Origin: Zychaea mexicana
Taxonomy: Eukaryota > Mucoromycota > Mucoromycetes > Mucorales > Lichtheimiaceae
Length of the DNA stretch: 64,000 nt
Direction: 5' to 3'
Assembly: GCF_025766255.1 (NCBI RefSeq)
Contig: NW_026516664.1
Coordinates: 124,001-188,000 of the forward strand
The notes under the pieces are model-generated. The model searched no databases, had not been told where the DNA came from, and saw nothing but the letters and a program-made list of their open reading frames with translations. This document shows positions 10,756-22,500 of this stretch, in pieces. Numbering within the stretch: the stretch's first letter is position 1; every line of letters starts with the position of its first letter. Made by a program: the position numbers and the translations under genes.

Positions 10756-12480
10756 CAGCAGCAGTAGTAGTGGTGGTGGTGGTATTCTTCTTTTTATTGT
10801 TATCCTCATTGGTTTTGGTGGTCGTCTTGCCAGCAGCAGCTTCTTTCTTTTTGACTTTGACTTTGTTCTTTTTACTTCCACCTTGCCCTGGGGCTGATGA
10901 TATAGATGTTGGTGAGGATGCTGTTATTGGTTTTGATGACAAAGACGTTTTCGGTATGTTGGATTGTTGTTGTTGTTTTGCCGGAGCAGCTGCTTTAGAC
11001 CCGTCGCCGTTTCCCGTGCTGATTCCAGCAGTCGTGTCACTTGATTTACTCGATGAGGGCTTGACATTTTTCGTCCCACGTTTGCTCATTGACGCGGATT
11101 TTCGAGGCTCCATTGTTGGTAATGTTTCTGGCGATCCGGACGAAGGTGATGCTTCTTCAGTTGCCAGTTTACGACTACTACTGCCCGGTTCACCCGCCGA
11201 TCGCCTTGCTATTCGCTCCCGACCCGTACTTGCAGCAGATTTCAACCCTTTGTCATCCTGATTTTGCTGCATGCTTTTTCGTCGTTGTCCTAACTGCTGC
11301 TCATCAGTAGCCTCTGATACTGCCGCTGGTACTGTTGATGCTATCGAAGCTTTTCTTTTCCAACGCGGTTTAGGTAGTGGCAATATCTTTCTCTGCTGAA
11401 GGATAGCTTCTAATTCGATCGGATCCATAAACGCTTGGTCTCTGAAATCGTCTTGCGTGTCCATGTCGTCGTATTCATCCGCATAAACGCCTCCTCGCCT
11501 ATACGTTGGACGATCTGTTGTATATAGCGGCTTTTCTGGTGGTGACGGGAAATTTGCGTGTCGATCTGAGGAAAATGAAAACTTGAAATTCTGCTCCGGG
11601 ACAAAACTGTTGCCACCACTGTTGCTAGTGGTATCGCTATTACTTGTTGCCGATGACGACGGCGTCTTGGAAGGACTTTTCGAGCCGATTGCTCGAGGTT
11701 CGCTGTTGCTACTGTTGCTGCCACAATCAAAACCGAATTTAGAGGCTCTGGGAATAAGAGAAGGCAACTCTGCTGCAAGTTGCTGAACAAGTTCGAGGTG
11801 TTGGGGTTGGGGTATATGAGCCGGGTCAAACAAGGTATGTGCTTTCATGAGCGAAACGAGTTCTTCGAGATCCGCGGTATCACCAGAGGAATGAGAATTG
11901 GGTGACGAAACGAGAAGGGAAAGAAAATCGTGTAACTTTTTTTCAGGTTGAGATGGCTTCACGTCGCTACTACTGCTGCTACCACTGATGGTGCTGTTGC
12001 TGTCTCCTTTGGTCTTGTTCGTCGTCGTCGTCGTCTTTGTAGTCGAGGTCTGTCGCCTTGGCTTTTCAGTAGTATCGCTGAAAAAGTTAATGCTCTCGGT
12101 TGTCGCCGTCCATGATCGCTTAGGTAAATTGAAGCGGCCTTTTTTTAACAATGGAACGCAGAACAGTTTACACGTTGGTGAGACAGATTCGCAATAGCCC
12201 AACAACTTCAAGTTACCCTCCCCGGAAAGCCGCATAAATCTGGTCTCTTGAGAGAAAGAGGGGTTTGAAGCAACCTACTAGAAATGCCGCTATTGTTGTC
12301 TTTGGAGCTATTAGTGGCTGCAGTAGTTGCATTAGTGGTGGGACAGTGATGATGTTCGATGAACGAGGAAGCCATCGGCTCTTTCTTTTTCTGAGTAATG
12401 GTGCAGCCACAAGTCGTTACAAAATCGCGATTCATAAAAGGAGGCATATACAGTTTGGCGAAACCGTTTACTGTTTGCAT
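10319..12480 (-). CDS. uncharacterised low-complexity protein with terminal CxxC segments
   Basis: I do not recognise a named gene. A 638-codon frame (10319-12235) is preceded by a frame starting at 12480 (MQTVNGFAKLYMPPF). They join either by a very short intron near 12243-12276 or at another site I cannot fix. The N-terminal part has spaced cysteines (LLGYCESVSPTCKLFCVPLL) that could bind zinc. The centre is Ser/Thr/Lys-rich and disordered, with long Thr runs encoded by ACT repeats (about 10726-10790). The C-terminus is the ordered part: DEWICLFCQYEIFSSG, then AIRKRGGYRRRRLLRSKE, an aromatic CxxC segment followed by a basic stretch. From memory, a similar EWxCxFCxYE..AIRxRK segment occurs in an unnamed fungal family. 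The basic segments suggest a nuclear protein, which is inference. Confidence 0.6.
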
Positions 12481-15400
12481 TTCAAATTTGGGTGAATGAG
12501 AGATTTGATTGGCTGGTCAATGTCAGAACCTGTGGAATATGCTCCTTGTTTCTCCCTCCTCCAAAAGAATTGAACTCTGTGTCTCTGTACTCCCAGCAGA
12601 GATTGCGAGACGATAAACATAGACCCAGCACTACTTATTTCTGGTAAATAAGCTAGTGTACATGATAAGAACAATTAATGTAACAATGACAACGACAAAT
12701 CGTTATCCTCGCCTATGTGCTGATACTAATCCATTCAGACGTCACAACAAACGAACGGGCGCCGTTTCAATCAATCTCGCACATGTATAATAGCGCTTCC
12801 TCACTTATAATCACCTACCGCACTGGAAGACTGAGCGATGATGACCGCTTTGTTTGTAGGTATAGATACTGTACAAATATAGTAAAGCTATCAGGAAACC
12901 AGCGACGAACTATATAGTGGCATAGATGATTGACAAAATGTATGTCTAACTTATTCCTGCACTTGTCCGTCAATGTGATCTACCTTATGACACATGCTTT
13001 CATACCCTGTGGAACAAATTCATTTGTGTACCGTTAGAAGCGGTTGTGGTTTGTCTCGGATAGATTTAAGCTACAGGTGTACCGACATTAACATACGATT
13101 TGTTTAATAGCCGCATGGCATATGAATTTCTCCCCCCTTATTCTCTACAGTGTTCTCATTAAATTAAAAGCATACTTCCGAAATCGCTGTATTTCTCATT
13201 GCTAAAAAAATCATTATATCCATAGTACTTAGGTCCAAACTACTCGCACAGCTGCACGCTGCGTTACCATATGTTGTTGATTCCCCTTGTTCATAAATTT
13301 CTGCATAGAGCCAGTACCAGCTCTTTTTGAGGTTTTATCGTAATACTGTGTTTCGTCATTTAATTCAAGTTTTCGTTGGAAAAGAAAAGGAGTATTAAGT
13401 ACTGTAGGAAGAATTAGCTACGCTGCTAGTCATCACATTGATTGGATACATACATGAAAAGCGAAATCATAAGTTGACTTTCGTCTATATACAGTGCCGA
13501 TATAAATCACTAAAGTGTATATACTTGTTTACTTTCCTTATCCATTGGGAGCTCTTCTTTTACAACATGTTATGTTTCTTACTACACAGCAGCTTGTTTG
13601 ACAACCAAAGAAGTTGGCATCAGATACATGAAATGGGCAGCAGCATGCTATATATAGACACTTTAAAGAAAGCAGAATCCGGTATATGATTAACACGCTA
13701 TAACAACTACTAGTAGTAGAAGAAAATAGCGGAATGCTATAGTACCAACATCGGAGAGAGGGTCCCCGTATATACACATTACTTATCATTATGTTGAATG
13801 ACGACTGACCTTTTGAATTTTTTCAAACAAGAAAAGATGGGGGCGCATGGATGAGATTTGGTTGGAGGAGACAAAGAATGGGATAGGTTCTTGTAGATCT
13901 TAAATGAGGAAATCTTTCTGTCAGCGTATATTTCATGTATCTCTTTCGTTTTTATATACTCAATAACTAAAATGTAGTACCCAAACAAATATAAATCTTT
14001 CCCTCTATCCCATTCTTGAAGGTTCTACTTGTTCTCCTTCGGTACATGAGCATCATTATTTGCCATCTTATCGATGTTACACTCGGTGTGAAAGCGGAAC
14101 ATTGTGAAACGCACTTTCAGGCACACGTACAGAAATCACGTACGTCAATCTATTATACGACGGTGTATTGCACAGAAGTATCACTTGGAGAGAACAACAA
14201 TAGCTCAGAAAGAGGTTGTGTTGATCTGTGTGTACGGAACGGGCATTCATTGGGCGACTTTACGAGGATATGATAATATAAATAGCAACGTGTGGAGATA
14301 TGATGGGAGCGGACAAATGGATCCAAAATCCGAAAGCAAGGTGATCAATAACAAAGAAAGAACCTATTCTACCACATGGGCTATTCAATCTAGACAACAG
14401 ACCTTGTTCACACTGACTGAGTCATGTTACATAGAAACATACAGTGTTATTAAATGCACTAGAGTTATCGCTATATACTCGTTGATTATAGACTACATCG
14501 CTGTCAACGCACAATTGGAACTATAAGTTCTTTTCTCGCCTTCATGTGTAGGTCTCTCGAATTCAACATTACGTCTACCGATCTGAGTTACTCAATGTAG
14601 ACATTGCTGTAGCTGTACCTCCAGATGCTTGTGAAAAGTTTCCTACGGATAAAAGTAAAGCTGAGAAGAAGGTTAGATCGCCAATTTGAGATCATACATA
14701 CCCCGCACTGATACATAAACCCGGATCATAAATTCCATCCCAGTTTATTAGCGAACCGACAGATAGCAGGTAACGGTTGGTTACTAAGAGTCTCCTTAAT
14801 AGGGTCATGATATATTCCATATGCTAGAACCATCGGCATAAAGCTTGGATGATTTATTACTTCACCATGTATGTCATCCGTATGTTCGAAAACGTTTACA
14901 TGTGGAGATAATAAAAGGCCTTTTAAAAAAGATACAAACAAAGGGCGACAGGCCAGTCTTGTGAACTTAAGTTAATGTTACTCGCGAGAGTGCCAGGCTA
15001 GTACTCCTTTAAATTCCAAGTTCATACCAAATCATAAGTGTAGCTATACAATAAACTGTTTATGCATGCACCCATTCTAATTTTATTGATTCAGTTAATC
15101 TATAAAAAAAAAGCACGTGTAGTTGACAACGCAAAAAATAAGTCCATTTGTCGTAACCAGCTTTTTGATAGGTCGTACCTTCTCGGTTGAAATTGAGTGA
15201 GATGGGTAAGTGTCTAATTGCACTGTACACACCTAAAAAGATGTTTTAATGCCTTTGTGCCATTCTTCTGCTTTATATTCGGAGCGTTTGATTCATTCTC
15301 AATACGCGTGAATACAGTATCAGTTTTTAACTTGCTGCCAACAGTATTTCTTTCGTCAAAACGCTCAGAATCGATCCACCAGAGTTGGAACATTATAATG

Positions 15401-17330
15401 GTTGATTCCTTTTTTGTATTACTGGCCTGTCTATCGGATTACTGCGAATTGATCATTCACTATCATTTTAAAAAAAAATGTTTAAACAAAATATGAGGAG
15501 TCTATAAAAAGTGGACGATCTGATCCCCCAGAGGAAATCATATGGTGCCAATGTTAAAAGCTTCAATATGGAACATTCTTGCTATCTAAGCTCCGTTGTA
15601 GTGTATCAGGCAACATGTCCGCTGAGGCGCAATTGTATGAATTTACACTGCCGAAGAAAACAATCCTCAAACGTTATAGAACGATACAAGGCATTAAAAT
15701 GGATTTCGTTGCAAAAGAAGATTATTGGAATATCCCACATTGGAGAAGATTAAAATGCGAAACTAGGTCGACTCACACGCATCAACCACAACGCTTATTT
15801 GCCATCGTGGTGATTATTGCGCTACTTTGATTATCGAGAACAAAAGTAAAAGATCCAAGCAAGACCGTGATCCGACAAACGATCAGGATCTAAGCAATTC
15901 TTCCAAACACTTCTTGCGTCTCTCGGGGAGCGTTCAACTTTTCTGGACGTTTGCGCTTGTATATATTAGTTTTCAGCCTTCAGCTTTCCAGGAATTGTTC
16001 AATATCACAACATTTAAAATGCGCCGGGATTTGCGACGAACAGCTTATACAAGATGGTGAGATAGTCAAGTAATTCGGTTGTTGACATCCTGCATACAAA
16101 CAATGACTTCTCATGCTCGAGCAAGGGGCCTAAAAAATCAGTCATTCTTACAAGCGAGTCAGTCGCATCTCTCGATCATGAATCGATGCATAAGCGTTCT
16201 TGCATTTGACTTGTTTATATCTGAGAGCATTGACGTTGTGACCAAATAGTTTGGGACCAGAGTTTTAGTAAGAATGTTATCAGCGTAAAAAAAAAGAAGA
16301 GAAAGTGGTGGCACGAACATGTTAAGCACCGGATAGCGACTGCCATTTCTCCTTCTTCTCGACCATCATCCTTCAAGAGTAAAAGCATTCTTGTATTTTC
16401 GCAGCTCTATGAATCTAAGCAGTCTATAAACAAGAGTGCTATCGTATCTGGAAGAAAAATCCACCTTTTTTACGCCGCCATTTCTGTGGTTGTTTACAAA
16501 TGAGATTACAGTCGTAAGCGGAGGAGATGAGATGGCTCGGTTGTTGCGCGCTTAATACAATTTACTGATGAAGAATTATATATTCGTAAATGAAATATAT
16601 TATATGTACATGATGCAAAATAAATGTCATTAGCCCATTCATCACGCGTATAATAATATTATTGCATCGTTTACTCATACATTCTTTAATACCTCGTGCC
16701 ACGCCAACTCTTACCACGAAAAATAAGCTGACTGATGCAATTGGCAATCTGCATTGTATATGTGTATATGTGTATAGCATGACGTGTCACATTAAATTAC
16801 TCATGGAGGTTACGCGACAGAGATAATGCGCGGGTAATAACTAAAATGATAAAAGGGTCATTCTTCGCCTGTAAGCGCGAGGGAGACATAACGCAAGCTT
16901 AAACACCACTGACAAGGTGGAATCCGTTTACGAAAACCGAATGGTCAAGAAGAAAGTGGTACTTTTTGAAACCGGAGAATAGTGGGAAAAAAGGCCTTTT
17001 TAAACCAAGCTTTGACAACGCGAATCCGCAGCAGTCAGTCAAGCTTGAAGTCAAGCGTGTCTCAGTTGCTGCCGTTGATGGCCATTTGTTTCAAACGGAT
17101 CTTGCATCACAGAAAAGAAAAACACGGACGCAACCTCTTTTCTTTCTTTCAAGAACAATAGCAGGGTCCGTGCGTAGAGAGCACGGTGTCAAAGAGTTGC
17201 CACCGCTTTATATGCACTTGAAAGAGATCCTAAATCTCAAATAGTACATTTACAAACAAAGTACAAAAGTACATCACAAGGTCGATCAATACGCGAGAGA
17301 TCTTTCTTTGTGAATTGGAAAGTCATTACC
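12481..17330. other. AT-rich gene-poor region
   Basis: Nothing coding can be supported over almost 5 kb. The open frames (for example about 14104-14526, 14726-14941 and 15511-16060) lack family motifs, give no matching splice partners and differ in composition from the genes of this window. The short frames at 15500-15830 overlap in two phases, as decayed coding DNA might, but no parent family is recognisable. Intergenic spacer with old transposon debris is the simplest reading. Confidence 0.4.
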
Positions 17331-17331
17331 C

Positions 17332-17783
17332 AACGAAAGATTAACTTTTCGTTATAATAATAATCAAACATAGAAAGCTTCTCTTGTTGATTATTATCTT
17401 TTTGTCATTTTCTTATTGTATTTTAAAGAGAAACCCTCTTTTCTAGGAAGTTCCAATAGAAAAAGAGGGGAAAAACTCCTGCTGTCTCTTTTTTCCAGGA
17501 AGACAGCAAAACCTGATCGAAGACGCAGGTAGTGAATGGTCGCTACGCAATGAGAGACCTTCGCCATTCACTAGTGGCGCCCGTGCCGTGTGTGCCCACA
17601 ACGTCAACTAAGCACAAAGATGCCTCAAGGTTGTTGTACTACGTTGGTGCAGCCCTAGGGCATGCTTCCAACAACCTTGCTACCGTTGAAGCATCTTTCG
17701 GGTAAAAATATCCACCTCGACTCGGCGGATAGCTTTCCAAGTCAAGGATTCACACAACACTTTGCGCTTCATAAAGTTTGTGT
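17332..17783. ncRNA. chain of stem-loops, candidate structured RNA or small-RNA precursor
   Basis: At least seven consecutive inverted repeats occupy about 450 bp: 17332-17353 (7 bp), 17357-17397 (11 bp, AT-rich), 17434-17469 (12 bp with one bulge plus an inner GGAA/TTCC), 17480-17508 (8 bp), 17530-17573 (10 bp), 17616-17698 (8 bp outer and 10 bp inner stems, separated by a 3/12 nt internal loop), and 17752-17783 (11 bp with one bulge). The density and perfection of stems is far above the surrounding DNA, and several loops share GGAA/TTCC. The strand is unknown. It does not match tRNA, RNase P/MRP, SRP or U3 patterns that I can recall. No long open frame spans it. Alternatives are a polycistronic snoRNA locus, an RNAi precursor, or a decayed mobile element with hairpin structure. 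Confidence 0.45.
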
Positions 17784-19537
17784 AAATGGAACTGAAAAAG
17801 AAAAAAAAATGGGAGGGGTGGGGGGTTTTTGGTATTTTTATTCAGACAATTTTTTGCCGTCACGCTCGGGTCTTCAATGAAATCCATCATTTTGATTGGC
17901 TCTCATTTGTAAGGCTCTGGTTGGCTCATTTTATGGACCGCTTATACCATATGACGCAAATTAGCACAAAAGCAAAGGGAAGGGGAAGGAGATGTGTAAG
18001 TGATAGTCGTCGTCAAGAAGTCAAATACGCTATAGCAGCAGTGATCGGCATGTATCACCCTACGCTATATATATGTTTCACCATGCCGATGTACCCTCCG
18101 ATACTGTCGCCGCTTGTTTTGGGAAGAAGTGTCAGTGCACACGCCCAACCTCGCGTCAAATGCAGGTACAAGAAGAAGTTCCGAATGCCAACAGGTTCAT
18201 TGAGTACGTGAACTACAAGAGAAAAAATGATGCGACTGAACAACGCAATCAGGAATGATAAGGAAGAAAGACAGAATGCCAACGATGATTAAGAACGACG
18301 GATGAGTGCTCGTGTGCGATCTGGGAAGTTCTCACGTCATTTGCCCTGGCGGACCAGATATCTACAAGTGATAATGTGGATTCTGTTCGACCCATGAAAT
18401 ATTCTGATGAAAGTTCGCTCGACCCGCTTTTTATAGGTTGCTGATTTGTTATGTATACGGTGGCGAAGGTGTGGCAAGCTCCTTTTGCGGAGACATGCGC
18501 AGCTAGCAACTTGGGCGGACACTTTATTATTGCGATTGATGAGTAGCGCTATCAAACTAGATGACGAGGACTGATAATGTCTCATTCTATCAGGACCTTC
18601 CAATTCTACAATGTTTGGTTCTCCTGTTAGACTTTGCACTGCATTCTCTATTGAAACCGCCTCCTTTTTACACTTCTTAAATGAATTAAATCTCTAAAAG
18701 TTAAAACAGTGCAAACTCCTCGTTGTTGATACATCCTGTAGTTACTGGAAGTATTGCAACTAGACAATTGTCAAGAGCTCTATATAATAGTAATGATATA
18801 CACAGCTTTGAGAACAACAGCAATGTAAAGAAGCAAAGAACGATATTACTTACAGTTATTTCAACGAAGTCACCAAAATCTATGACAATTTGTGGGAGCA
18901 GTAGAGGACAAGTTTTTTTCTCGAAAGGATATTGCAAGGTGCACTGAAGTTCAATGGAGAAAACAAATGTACAAAGACAGGAGATGGCACGAAGAAGAGG
19001 TCTTTAAAATGGATTGATTTGGTGGGACAATGTACTATTTGGAGCTGTGTTGTGCGTGCTGACAATAAAGTTAAAGAGGTATCTGCAGTGAACCTCCTTT
19101 GTACTGCATACTACATGTGCGACCAAGTATATGCTGTCTAAGGTACACCACCAAGGCTCCGCTTTCTAGTAGTAATGTATATCACATACGACACTTTAGA
19201 ATAGTAGATGCCCCACTGATCGAAACCTGCGAAATATGTCCGTTTCATGACGTGGATATTGCTTCAGTGCCAGTATTATGGATTTGCATGTAAACGGCAA
19301 TTTATTCAGATAAGTAATGTAAAATAAGAGTGTGTGTAAGGTCAAAATTAGGAGCCCGATGATCCTTGGGACATTTGGCTAGAACAACGACGACGATAGG
19401 CATTAAGTAATACTATTAGCAATAATGATTTGGTAAAATAAGCATGTCTATGTATATGAGCTGCGAAACAGTGGAATAAAGGATTAAGTTAAATGTTATA
19501 CAATATGGTGGTGAAGTGGATGAAAAGGGAGATTTTG
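17784..19537. other. gene-poor region with one further hairpin
   Basis: No supported gene. A perfect 9 bp inverted repeat (ATCGGCATG/CATGCCGAT) lies at 18044-18052 and 18082-18090, close to the stem-loop chain and perhaps part of the same locus. The open frames on both strands here are short, mutually overlapping and without motifs. Confidence 0.4.
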
Positions 19538-22500
19538 CTAGAATGGCCGGTGACGGAGAGATGCCAAGGAGGATTTTGTCGACAATGAATATGAGGAGGA
19601 TGAGGAGGAAGATGGCGTGATTTCACTTGGACTTCGTTGACTCGTAGCTGTTTGAAAAAGTAAACATTGAAGTCAGTAAAGCACATGTAAATTTATATGT
19701 ATTTGTAATGAAAACAAGTACCTGATGCTTTAGCTCTGACATAATAGTGTGATGCCTTTGTTGGATTCCTTTGACCAGCGAGACCCGCATCGTGAATCTC
19801 ACCGGCACGTATCATCGCGCTGATGTCTTGCTGTGCTTCAGCCGCCATTTCCCAAAACATGAGTGCTTGGACAATGTCTTGCTCCACACCGATGCCTTCA
19901 TCATAGCATTTTGCCACCTCAGCAAAAGCCTGTGCACCACCCGCATCTGCAACTTGTCGTAGCAGTCGGAAACCTTCATGCTCATCGATGGGTATACGTC
20001 CCCAGCCATGGATGTGGTACAAAGCAACCATGATATTAGCATGCTGAGTCTCTTCTCTGAATTGCATTGCAACTTCGCTGAACCAGTCAAATGCCTCCTC
20101 ACGCAAGTCTTCTGCTTCTTCGCTGAACTCTGGGACCAACTCATCCGCCATTGTGTGCTTGAGGTTGCCGATCGCCAATTCAGCCAACGGTCCGCATCCA
20201 AGTCTGTATGCCGTTTCGTACCACTGCAGTGCCTGGTCCCTGTCAATGCCAATAGACGGAGCATCTGGCTGCTGTTCAAGGTAGCCTTCTTCAAAGTAGG
20301 TTCCCACCATAAGCGCGGCTGTCGCATCGCCGAGCTGGGCAGCTTCGCAAAAGCATTTAAACGCGCGTTTGTAGTCGCGAGGCACCACACTGGCAAATCC
20401 TTGATGATAAAGGTTTCCCAGCTCGCGCAGGGCTTCTGGAACCATGAGTTTCGCGGCCACGTCATACAGATGGAAAGCATTATGATATTCTCGTTTGCGC
20501 CACAGGATGTATGCCAGTTCGTATTTGGCACGTGGATGGCCTTGATCTGACGCTCGTACAAAGTAATTCCGTGCGACTATCGGATTTGCTTCTAGTCCAC
20601 CTCGACCGTCCTTGTGGAACATACCAACTTGATATTGCGCTTCTCGATGGCGTCCCTTTTCTGCTGCACGGCGATACCATTCCAATGCACCAACGTCGTC
20701 CCCTTGCATGCTCCTGAGAACACCAATGCGGTAAGCAGCGTCCATGTGCTCAGACATGTCGACTGCTCGGTGATACCATGCTGCAGCTTCTTGCAGGTCC
20801 TTTTCCGTCTCGTGACCAAGCTCATAACATTGACCCAACAAAAACATGGCCAAGCTCATTCCATTCTTGTCTTGATTATCATCATTAGAAGCAACTGGTT
20901 CCTTGATAATTGATTGCAGAGCTGCAAACCCGCCTTCTTGCTGCAACCCGCCACGACCCTGGAGTCGGTATGATGCAATCATGGTGCGCGCTGTCAAGCT
21001 ATGTGGCTCCGCCTTTTTCAGCCAGCTGACGGCTTCACAGTGTCTGCCCAACTTGCTGAACGTTTCTCCTGTCTTGATCATCGCGCGAACATTGTTATGC
21101 TGTGCTGCAGCAAGATAGAGCGGTAAAGACTTTTCAATTTGTCCTCGGACAATGCTGGTACCGAGACCCCGTTCATACGCAAGACCCAAATGTACCAACG
21201 CTTCTACGTCACCAAGGCGTGCCGCATCTTCGAGCCATTCGAGTGTGTCGCGGCCATCCCAAGTTAGGTCATATCGTTGTTCACGTTTTAGAATTAGAGC
21301 GAACTGGCGCATGCACCCTGCATGGCGTGTGGAAACACCTTGATCGAACCGTCTTTTGGCTTCTTGTTCGTCGTCGTCGTTTTCAAGTGCCCACATGCCC
21401 AACTCATATGCGGCAGCGCCCTCACCTTCATCAGCAGCTTTGCTGAGCCATTGTTTGGCTTGATCGATTCGATGGTCCACATGTTCTCCACGCAAAAGCA
21501 AAAAGCCTAAATATATAGATTATCTTTCTGTTAATAGGTGGTGCATGCTTGGATTTTTTTTATAGCGTTGTTTCTTAGAAAGTCTTACCAAGATAGTATC
21601 TCGCCAAACGAGCATGTTGTCGTGTTTCGGCGGAATGATGATTCATATCTTCAAGCAAGGGGACCATGGCTTCGAATTGTTTAAGGGCTGTTGCATGCTG
21701 CTTCTGTTGAAAACAAAGAGCACCTAATCGGAAGCGTGCTCGTTCTTTGATCCAATCTACTGTTTTCGCTGAGGTGCTTTGCGCAACCGCAGCTTCGTAC
21801 CATGTGATTGCGCTGCTGATATCTTGAATTGTTCCTCGCCCGTATTCGTAACATGCACCTAATCAATAAGCAAAAAGTTGTTAATTTTTTTTTGCTTCAA
21901 ATATTCTATGTGAGCAGACTATTTTAAATTATTACCAAGCATCTCGAATGGTTCTACTGCGCCTGAGTCTTGCTCGACCATATCATGCAGCCAGGCAGAT
22001 ACAATGGCCATGTCGTCATCTGTACCCTTGTGTTGGAACACCACAAGGCGGCCCTTGGCAAGTCTGGACTTCCATCCCACAGAGCTCAACAATTCATTTT
22101 GCTTGGCCATCTGATCATACTTATCGAGAGCTTCTTGCCACATGGCATGGCGTTCGTACATATCGGCTAACGCCAACCCTGCCCTGGTTTTTTAGAAAGA
22201 GAAGAAAAGATCAGTTACACAATTCGAATACCCAAATAAAGTGTCAACCTTTTTATGGAAACTTACTTTGGATAACCTAGCGACTCTGCTTGAGCATAGC
22301 AACGAATGGCTTGCTGTAAATCCACTGGCACGGACCACCCATCTTCATAATAACGTGCCATAGCGCACCACGACAACGCATCGCTCTTTTCTTCAGCGGC
22401 CTTTTTCAACAACTGGAGGGCAATGGCACGCATATTGTTGACATCACCACTGTTTTCCTTGATAAATGCAGAGGCTGCGCCAGACTCGTAAGCCGCAGCC

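Noticed and set aside
10677..11261. 194-codon Val-rich plus-strand frame
   Set aside because: It is the antisense shadow of the ACT/Thr repeat in the reverse-strand gene.
14104..14526. 140-codon open frame on the plus strand
   Set aside because: No motifs, no splice partners and irregular composition; consistent with chance in AT-rich spacer.
15511..16060. Overlapping frames resembling decayed coding DNA
   Set aside because: No transposase or other family motif could be recognised in any phase, so it was left as unannotated spacer.
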